Below are positions 59,079 to 64,000 of a stretch of 64,000 nt of DNA, in pieces. The stretch comes from Streptomyces sporangiiformans (GTDB lineage: Bacteria > Actinomycetota > Actinomycetes > Streptomycetales > Streptomycetaceae), in assembly GCF_005768555.2 (NCBI RefSeq), contig NZ_VCHX02000144.1, positions 1 through 64,000 of the forward strand, given 5' to 3'. How positions within the stretch are numbered: position 1 is the first letter of the stretch; each line of letters begins with the position of its first letter. The translations under genes and the position numbers were made by a program. Under the pieces are notes generated by a model. The model was not told where the DNA came from. It did no database searches and saw nothing but the letters and a program-made list of their open reading frames with translations.

Positions 59079-60461
59079 ATGACAGCCCCTAGCACATCCC
59101 CCGCCTCGAGTAGGGGGGGCCGCTGGATCGAGCACTGGGATCCGGAGGACGCGACCTTCTGGCAGGAGACCGGCGAGAAGGTCGCCCGGCGGAACCTCTG
59201 GTTCTCCGTGCTCTCCGAGCACATCGGGTTCTCGATCTGGACCCTTTGGTCGGTGATGGTCCTCTTCATGGGCCCCGAGTACGGGCTCACCCCCGCCGAC
59301 AAGTTCTTCCTCGTCGCCATCGCGACCCTGGTCGGCGCGATCGTGCGCGTGCCATACACCTTCGCCGTCGCCCGCTTCGGCGGACGTAACTGGACGATCA
59401 TCTCGGCGAGCGCGCTACTTGTCCCGACCATCGCCGCGTACATGGTCATGGAGCCGGGCACCTCGTACTCCACGTTCATGATCTGCGCGGTGCTCGCCGG
59501 TGTCGGCGGTGGCAACTTCGCCTCCTCCATGACCAACATCAACACCTTCTTCCCGCTGCGGAAGAAGGGCTGGGCGCTCGGTCTCAACGCGGGCGGCGGC
59601 AACATCGGTGTACCGGTGGTCCAGCTGGTCGGGCTCGCGGTCATCGGGGCGAGCGGCGGGCCGCGACTGCTGCTGGGCATCTACATCCCGTTCATCCTCA
59701 TCTCGGCCGTCTGCGCCGCCGTCTTCATGAACAACATCTCGTCGGTGAAGAACGACACCGGCGCGGCCGTCGAGGCGGTGAAGGACGGGCACACCTGGAT
59801 CATGTCCTTCCTCTACATCGGCACCTTCGGGTCCTTCATCGGCTACAGCTTCGCGTTCGGCCTCGTGCTGCAGACGCAGTTCGGCCGTACGCCTCTGCAG
59901 GCGGCCTCGATCACCTTCATCGGCCCGCTGCTGGGCTCGCTGATCCGGCCCGTGGGCGGCTGGCTCGCCGACCGCTTCGGCGGCGCGAAGATCACCCTCT
60001 GGAACTTCGCCGCCATGATGGTGGCCACCGGCGCGATCGTCGCGGCCTCCATGGAGAAGTCGCTGCCGCTGTTCAGCGTGGCCTTCATCGCGCTGTTCGT
60101 GCTCACCGGGCTCGGCAACGGTTCCACGTACAAGATGATCCCGGGCATCTTCCAGACCAAGGCCGTCGCCATGGGCCTCACGGGTGAGGAAGCAGCCTCG
60201 TACGGGCGCCGGCTGTCCGGTGCCTCCATGGGCCTCATCGGGGCCGTGGGCGCACTCGGCGGGCTCGGCATCAACCTCGCCTTCCGTCAGTCCTTCCTCT
60301 CCGCGGGCACCGGGACCGGCGCCTTCGTCGCCTTCCTCGCCTTCTACGCGGTCTGCTTCGCGGTCACCTGGGCCGTATACCTTCGCCGCCCGGCGGGTAC
60401 TCGGGCGCAGGCCACGGCCACCACGGAGGCGAAGCCGCAGCTCAGCTACGCGGAGGTGTGA
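59079..60461 (+). CDS. narK: NarK-type nitrate/nitrite transporter
   Basis: 460-residue MFS transporter moving nitrate in or nitrite out. The nitrate signatures GVGGGNFASSMTNINTFFP and GLNAGGGNIGV are both present, with 12 predicted membrane segments. An N-terminal WIEHWDPEDATFWQETG extension is typical of actinobacterial NarK. Start ATG 59079, GGAGG upstream. The next gene is an NnaR-type regulator of nitrate assimilation, which supports a role in nitrogen supply. Confidence 0.95.
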   Translation: MTAPSTSPASSRGGRWIEHWDPEDATFWQETGEKVARRNLWFSVLSEHIGFSIWTLWSVMVLFMGPEYGLTPADKFFLVAIATLVGAIVRVPYTFAVARFGGRNWTIISASALLVPTIAAYMVMEPGTSYSTFMICAVLAGVGGGNFASSMTNINTFFPLRKKGWALGLNAGGGNIGVPVVQLVGLAVIGASGGPRLLLGIYIPFILISAVCAAVFMNNISSVKNDTGAAVEAVKDGHTWIMSFLYIGTFGSFIGYSFAFGLVLQTQFGRTPLQAASITFIGPLLGSLIRPVGGWLADRFGGAKITLWNFAAMMVATGAIVAASMEKSLPLFSVAFIALFVLTGLGNGSTYKMIPGIFQTKAVAMGLTGEEAASYGRRLSGASMGLIGAVGALGGLGINLAFRQSFLSAGTGTGAFVAFLAFYAVCFAVTWAVYLRRPAGTRAQATATTEAKPQLSYAEV

Positions 60462-60486
60462 CGTAACACCACCGACATCAAGCGGA

Positions 60487-60520
60487 ACCGAGCCTGTCAT
60501 GAGCTGTTGACAGGCTCGGT
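60487..60520 (+). terminator. Perfect 13-bp hairpin between narK and the HemD-type regulator
   Basis: ACCGAGCCTGTCA pairs with TGACAGGCTCGGT across eight bases. No T tract follows. It may be a terminator or attenuator before the regulator gene. Confidence 0.65.
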
Positions 60521-60562
60521 CGACCGCTGGTGTAGGACGAATCGAACGCGGGACGAGAGCTG

Positions 60563-61723
60563 ATGTACGACGAACTGCAGCCCACAGACCGACACGACCA
60601 CGGCCCGCTCGCGGGGTTCACCGTAGGCGTGACGGCGGCCCGCCGTGCCGAAGAACTCGGAGCCCTGCTTCAGCGGCGCGGAGCCGCGGTCATCCACGCA
60701 CCTGCCCTGCGCATCGTTCCTCTCTCCGACGACAGTGAACTGCTCGCGGCGACCAAGGGGCTGCTCGACGTGGCCCCGGACGTCGTGGTCGCCACCACTG
60801 CCATCGGGTTCCGGGGATGGATCGAGGCGGCCGACGGGTGGGGTCTCGGCGAGGCCCTGCTCGACCGGCTGCGCGGTGTCGAGCTGCTCGCCCGCGGCCC
60901 CAAGGTCAAAGGGGCCGTCCGGGCCGCGGGACTCACCGAGGACTGGTCCCCGTCGTCCGAGTCCATGGCCGAGGTACTCGACCGGCTGCTGGAGGAGGGC
61001 GTCGACGGACGCCGGGTCGCGCTGCAGCTGCACGGCGAGCCGCTGCCCGGCTTCGTCGAGGCGCTGCGGGCCGGGGGAGCGGAGGTCGTCGGCGTTCCCG
61101 TCTACCGGTGGATGCCGCCGGAGGACATCGCGCCCGTCGACCGGCTCCTCGACGCCACCGTCAGCCGCGGCCTGGACGCGCTGACCTTCACCAGCGCACC
61201 GGCCGCCGCCTCGCTGCTGGGCCGGGCCGAGGACCGCGGGCTGCTGCCCGAGTTGCTCGACGCCCTCAACCACGACGTGCTGGCCGCGTGCGTCGGACCG
61301 GTCACCGCGCTGCCCCTGCAGGCCCGGGGCGTCGAGACGGTCCAGCCGGAACGCTTCCGGCTCGGCCCCCTCGTACAGCTGCTGTGTCAGGAGCTTCCGT
61401 CCAGGGCGCGGACCTTGCCGATCGCGGGGCACCGGGTGGAGATCCGTGGCCACGCGGTGATGGTGGACGACGCGCTGCGGCCTGTGCCGCCCGCCGGGAT
61501 GTCCCTGCTGCGGGCGCTGTCGCGGCGCCCGGGCTGGGTCGTGGCCCGCGCCGACCTGCTGCGCGCCCTGCCCGGCGCCGGCCGGGACGAACACGCGGTG
61601 GAGACGGCGATGGCCCGCCTGCGCACGGCACTTGGGGTGCCCAAGCTGATCCAGACGGTCGTCAAGCGCGGCTACCGTCTCGCCCTCGACCCGGCCGCCG
61701 ACTCGAAGTACGCGGACGCCTGA
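60563..61723 (+). CDS. nnaR: HemD-like / winged-helix regulator of nitrate assimilation (NnaR type)
   Basis: 386 residues. The N-terminal two-thirds is a uroporphyrinogen-III-synthase (HemD) fold (GFTVGVTAARRAEELGALL, LTFTSAPAAASLL). The C-terminal third is an OmpR-type winged helix (PAGMSLLRALSRRPGWVVARADLL, VETAMARLRTALG, VKRGYRL). This combination is that of NnaR of S. coelicolor, which acts with GlnR on nitrate/nitrite genes. Its place directly after narK supports the call. Heme synthesis is unlikely to be its main role. Confidence 0.9.
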   Translation: MYDELQPTDRHDHGPLAGFTVGVTAARRAEELGALLQRRGAAVIHAPALRIVPLSDDSELLAATKGLLDVAPDVVVATTAIGFRGWIEAADGWGLGEALLDRLRGVELLARGPKVKGAVRAAGLTEDWSPSSESMAEVLDRLLEEGVDGRRVALQLHGEPLPGFVEALRAGGAEVVGVPVYRWMPPEDIAPVDRLLDATVSRGLDALTFTSAPAAASLLGRAEDRGLLPELLDALNHDVLAACVGPVTALPLQARGVETVQPERFRLGPLVQLLCQELPSRARTLPIAGHRVEIRGHAVMVDDALRPVPPAGMSLLRALSRRPGWVVARADLLRALPGAGRDEHAVETAMARLRTALGVPKLIQTVVKRGYRLALDPAADSKYADA

Positions 61724-61795
61724 CGGGCTCACTGCTGTCCGCTTGGCGGGCTCACTGCTGTGCCGCTGGACGGGCTCCCGGCTGCCGCCTGACGG
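61722..61795 (+). repeat. Tandem 22-bp repeat after nnaR
   Basis: About three copies of GGCGGGCTCACTGCTGTCCG-type sequence with small changes follow the stop codon directly. Non-coding. The first copy includes the end of the nnaR frame, so the repeat may have arisen at the stop. Confidence 0.6.
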
Positions 61796-61939
61796 ACGTA
61801 CGGCACGGACCTACGCAAGGGCAGGCGGTACGAGCAGGCGGTACTGGGGGTTCCGGCCGCGCCTGCGGGGAGGCACTGTAGGGGGTACGGACCCTTCGCC
61901 GACCCCTCATGGCGGTAACCCCAAGGCGGTGACAGGCAC

Positions 61940-62539
61940 ATGGCACTGGGCGCAGCCACGGCCACGGCCTCGTACGAGCTGCGGTTCGACTCCGGGCGGA
62001 TCTGCCTGGACCTGCTGGCGACGACACATCCCGAGGAACGGCTCGACGCGGTCGAGCCCCTGCGGGCCTGGATCATCGGAGCCGGGCTGGTTCCACCGGA
62101 TACGCCGCCGACGGCGGCCGACGCCTCCTGGCTCGTAGGCTTTCGCGAACTGCGCGGCCACATCGGGCAGTTGGTGCGCGGGCAGTGCTCGCGGGACTCC
62201 CGGCACTTCGGTGTCGCGCTGGCCCGCGTCAACGAACTGGCCCGCGCCGCACCGCCCGCCCCGCGCGCCGTCTGGGGCGACGACGGCTCCCTCGTGCGCG
62301 CCCTCGAGGGCCCTCCCGCGTGCGCGGCCCTCCTCGCCGTCGTCGCCCGCGATGCCGTGGAGCTCCTGACCGATCCCGTCGCCCGCGCGAGCATCCGTCA
62401 GTGCGAGGGCGACAACTGCCCCATCGTGTACCTCGATACGTCCCGCGGCCGCAGGCGCAGGTGGTGCTCGAGTGAGGTCTGCGGAAACCGGGAAAGGGTG
62501 GCCCGGCACCGCCGCCGTGCGGCCCTCGCCCGCGCCTAG
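61940..62539 (+). CDS. CGNR zinc-finger protein
   Basis: 199 residues. The N-terminal ABATE-type domain (LRFDSGRICLDLLATTHPEE) precedes the C-terminal CGNR zinc finger (CEGDNCPIVYLDTSRGRRRR, then SSEVCGNRERVARHRRR). These proteins are thought to be transcription regulators, with the zinc finger binding DNA. ATG 61940. No partner is evident. Confidence 0.93.
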   Translation: MALGAATATASYELRFDSGRICLDLLATTHPEERLDAVEPLRAWIIGAGLVPPDTPPTAADASWLVGFRELRGHIGQLVRGQCSRDSRHFGVALARVNELARAAPPAPRAVWGDDGSLVRALEGPPACAALLAVVARDAVELLTDPVARASIRQCEGDNCPIVYLDTSRGRRRRWCSSEVCGNRERVARHRRRAALARA

Positions 62540-62834
62540 GTCAGACTCCGGCCTCACAGGCATGCCCTGAATGTCTCGCACATCCCTTTTGTGTGCTTCC
62601 GTCCCCAAGTGATGTTGGTTACATCTAGTTTCCTTCGGTCGTCGCGCGGGCAGCGATCCGTTTTTGCCAGCGTGGCGTGAATGTGAAGCCCTTGTGGCAG
62701 GAATGTGCGGCCTTGTCCGGCTGCTCCAGCCCGCCCGAAGAAACAGTGGCCTCTGCTTGAACACAACTCCGCACGCGTCCGTACCTGGTGGAGAGCGACC
62801 GACTCGGGGGAACCCCCGGACACCGGAGGTAGGC

Positions 62835-63410
62835 GTGCGCAAGGATTCCGCCGTGGCCGATGAACGACCTCCGAGGGCCCGACATCGCATGTCCCAGCCC
62901 TCGGAACCCGACGAGGAGCTGATGCGTGCGCTGTACAGGGAACACGCGGGGCCCCTGCTCGCCTATGTGCTGCGGCTGGTCGCGGGAGACCGCCAGCGTG
63001 CCGAAGACGTCGTGCAGGAGACGCTCATCCGTGCCTGGAAGAACGCCGGTCAGCTCAACCGAGCTACCGGTTCGGTACGACCCTGGCTGGTGACGGTCGC
63101 CCGACGCATCGTCATCGACGGCCACCGCAGCCGGCAGGCCCGGCCTCAGGAGGTGGACCCGTCGCCGCTGGAGGTCATCCCCGCGGAGGACGAGATCGAC
63201 AAGGCGTTGTGGCTGATGACACTGTCGGACGCGCTGGACGACCTGACCCCGGCTCACCGTGAGGTCCTGGTCGAGACGTACTTCAAGGGACGTACCGTCA
63301 ACGAGGCGGCTGAGACGCTGGGCATACCCAGCGGCACCGTGCGCTCACGGGTGTTCTATGCCCTCCGTTCGATGAAGCTGGCACTGGAAGAGCGTGGGGT
63401 GACGGCATGA
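62835..63410 (+). CDS. ECF RNA polymerase sigma factor
   Basis: 191 residues. Region 2 (RALYREHAGPLLAYVLRLVAG, AEDVVQETLIRAWKN) and region 4 (LTPAHREVLVETYFKGRTVN, IPSGTVRSRVFYAL) are both complete. GTG 62835 is selected because GGAGG lies five bases upstream; an internal ATG is possible. Its stop overlaps the anti-sigma start (ATGA). The type is close to SigK/SigL-like ECF factors with zinc anti-sigma partners, suggesting a redox or envelope-stress signal. Confidence 0.92.
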   Translation: MRKDSAVADERPPRARHRMSQPSEPDEELMRALYREHAGPLLAYVLRLVAGDRQRAEDVVQETLIRAWKNAGQLNRATGSVRPWLVTVARRIVIDGHRSRQARPQEVDPSPLEVIPAEDEIDKALWLMTLSDALDDLTPAHREVLVETYFKGRTVNEAAETLGIPSGTVRSRVFYALRSMKLALEERGVTA

Positions 63411-64000
63411 ACACATACGGGGGATACGGAACGGGTACCCCTGGACCTATGCATGGTTCGCAGGGCCAGGGTGATGTGCACGAGACGGTCGGCGCGTACG
63501 CCCTCGGCATCCTCGACGACGCCGAGGCGAGTGCCTTCGAGGCGCACCTCGCGACGTGCGACTGGTGTGCCCAGCAACTGGACGAGCTCGCGGGCATGGA
63601 ACCGATGCTGGCAGCCCTCGCGGACCTGCCGGACAGCCAGGGCACCCCGGCCATCGGCGAGTCGCTGTCCGCCCGCCCGAGTCCGCGCCTCGCGAACCGG
63701 CTGGTCGACGAGGTCGCGCAGCGCCGCGCCCAGAAGCGCCGGCGCGGCATGTACCTGGTGGCGGCCGCCGCAGCGCTGATCGTCGGCGGCCCGGTCACCG
63801 CGATCGCGGTCACCGGCGGCGAGGACTCGAACAACGTGGCGGAGCCGCTCGCCAGCAGCCCCGCCGAGGACGCCTTCTTCAACCACATGAAGGACAAGAT
63901 CTCCGCCACCGACCCGGCCACCAAGGTCAGTGCCACGGTCGGCATGGAGGGCAAGGCCTGGGGCACCCACGCCGTCCTTGAGCTCAAGAACCTCAAGGGG
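63407..64000 (+). CDS. Zinc-binding anti-sigma factor (3' end cut by window edge)
   Basis: At least 198 residues are visible and the frame is open at the edge. The ZAS motif EAHLATCDWCAQQLDE has His-x3-Cys-x2-Cys, the zinc site of cytoplasmic anti-sigma domains. One membrane helix follows (MYLVAAAAALIVGGPVTAIAV), and the extracellular part begins. It would hold the sigma factor at the membrane. Translationally coupled to it by an ATGA overlap. Confidence 0.93.
   Translation, partial: MNTYGGYGTGTPGPMHGSQGQGDVHETVGAYALGILDDAEASAFEAHLATCDWCAQQLDELAGMEPMLAALADLPDSQGTPAIGESLSARPSPRLANRLVDEVAQRRAQKRRRGMYLVAAAAALIVGGPVTAIAVTGGEDSNNVAEPLASSPAEDAFFNHMKDKISATDPATKVSATVGMEGKAWGTHAVLELKNLKG

Noticed and set aside
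60563..61723. Housekeeping heme enzyme HemD
   Set aside because: The HemD fold is fused to an OmpR-type winged helix and sits after narK, which fits a nitrate regulator better than heme synthesis.

Overview
The window is high-GC actinobacterial chromosome, almost certainly Streptomyces. GC is about 70% throughout. GTG and TTG starts are frequent and many genes overlap by ATGA or GTGA. The core block (two pkaA/pkaB-type Ser/Thr kinases, prfB, ftsE-ftsX, an S41 protease, smpB, ssrA, and later narK and a HemD-type regulator) is a familiar Streptomyces core order. No rRNA, tRNA or CRISPR array was seen; the only confident RNA gene is tmRNA.

Layout: 1-3.2 kb, minus strand: a bifunctional GT2/CDP-glycerol glycerophosphotransferase followed by a SAM methyltransferase (cell-wall polymer or glycan synthesis). 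3.3-7.1 kb, minus: a three-gene sugar ABC importer whose first permease carries a large extra soluble domain. 7.3-15 kb: an FHA/FtsK-like ATPase divergent from pkaA and then pkaB, a likely phospho-threonine signalling module. 15-22 kb, plus: prfB, a sortase-type LAETG surface protein, ftsE-ftsX, a C-terminal processing protease, smpB and ssrA. 22-31.7 kb, minus: a six-gene glycan-utilisation operon (binding protein, two permeases, YicI-like GH31, LacI regulator, GH3 with a beta-trefoil-like insert) behind two LacI-type palindromes. 32-39.8 kb: a P450, an MFS/M20-peptidase pair divergent from a LysR gene, and an MFS gene divergent from a second LysR gene. 39.9-44.9 kb, plus: a translationally coupled trio (repeat-bearing membrane protein, polysaccharide deacetylase-GT2 fusion, acyltransferase) that looks like an exopolysaccharide machine.

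44.9-57.7 kb is an accessory region with decayed genes. It has three paralogous lipoproteins paired with an unfamiliar secreted protein (one intact, one internally deleted, one remnant), a low-GC orphan gene, a CdiI-like immunity gene with a shifted C-terminus, a HEAT-like immunity-type gene, a WXG100 (type VII substrate) operon with a broken last gene, and an XRE/DUF397/ATPase-fold regulatory set. It is the most novel part of the window. I read it as a recombining toxin/immunity and surface-lipoprotein locus.

57.7-64 kb returns to core genes: a proline/glutamine-rich membrane protein, narK with an NnaR-type HemD/winged-helix regulator (nitrate assimilation), a CGNR zinc-finger protein, and an ECF sigma factor overlapping its zinc-binding anti-sigma gene, which runs off the window end.
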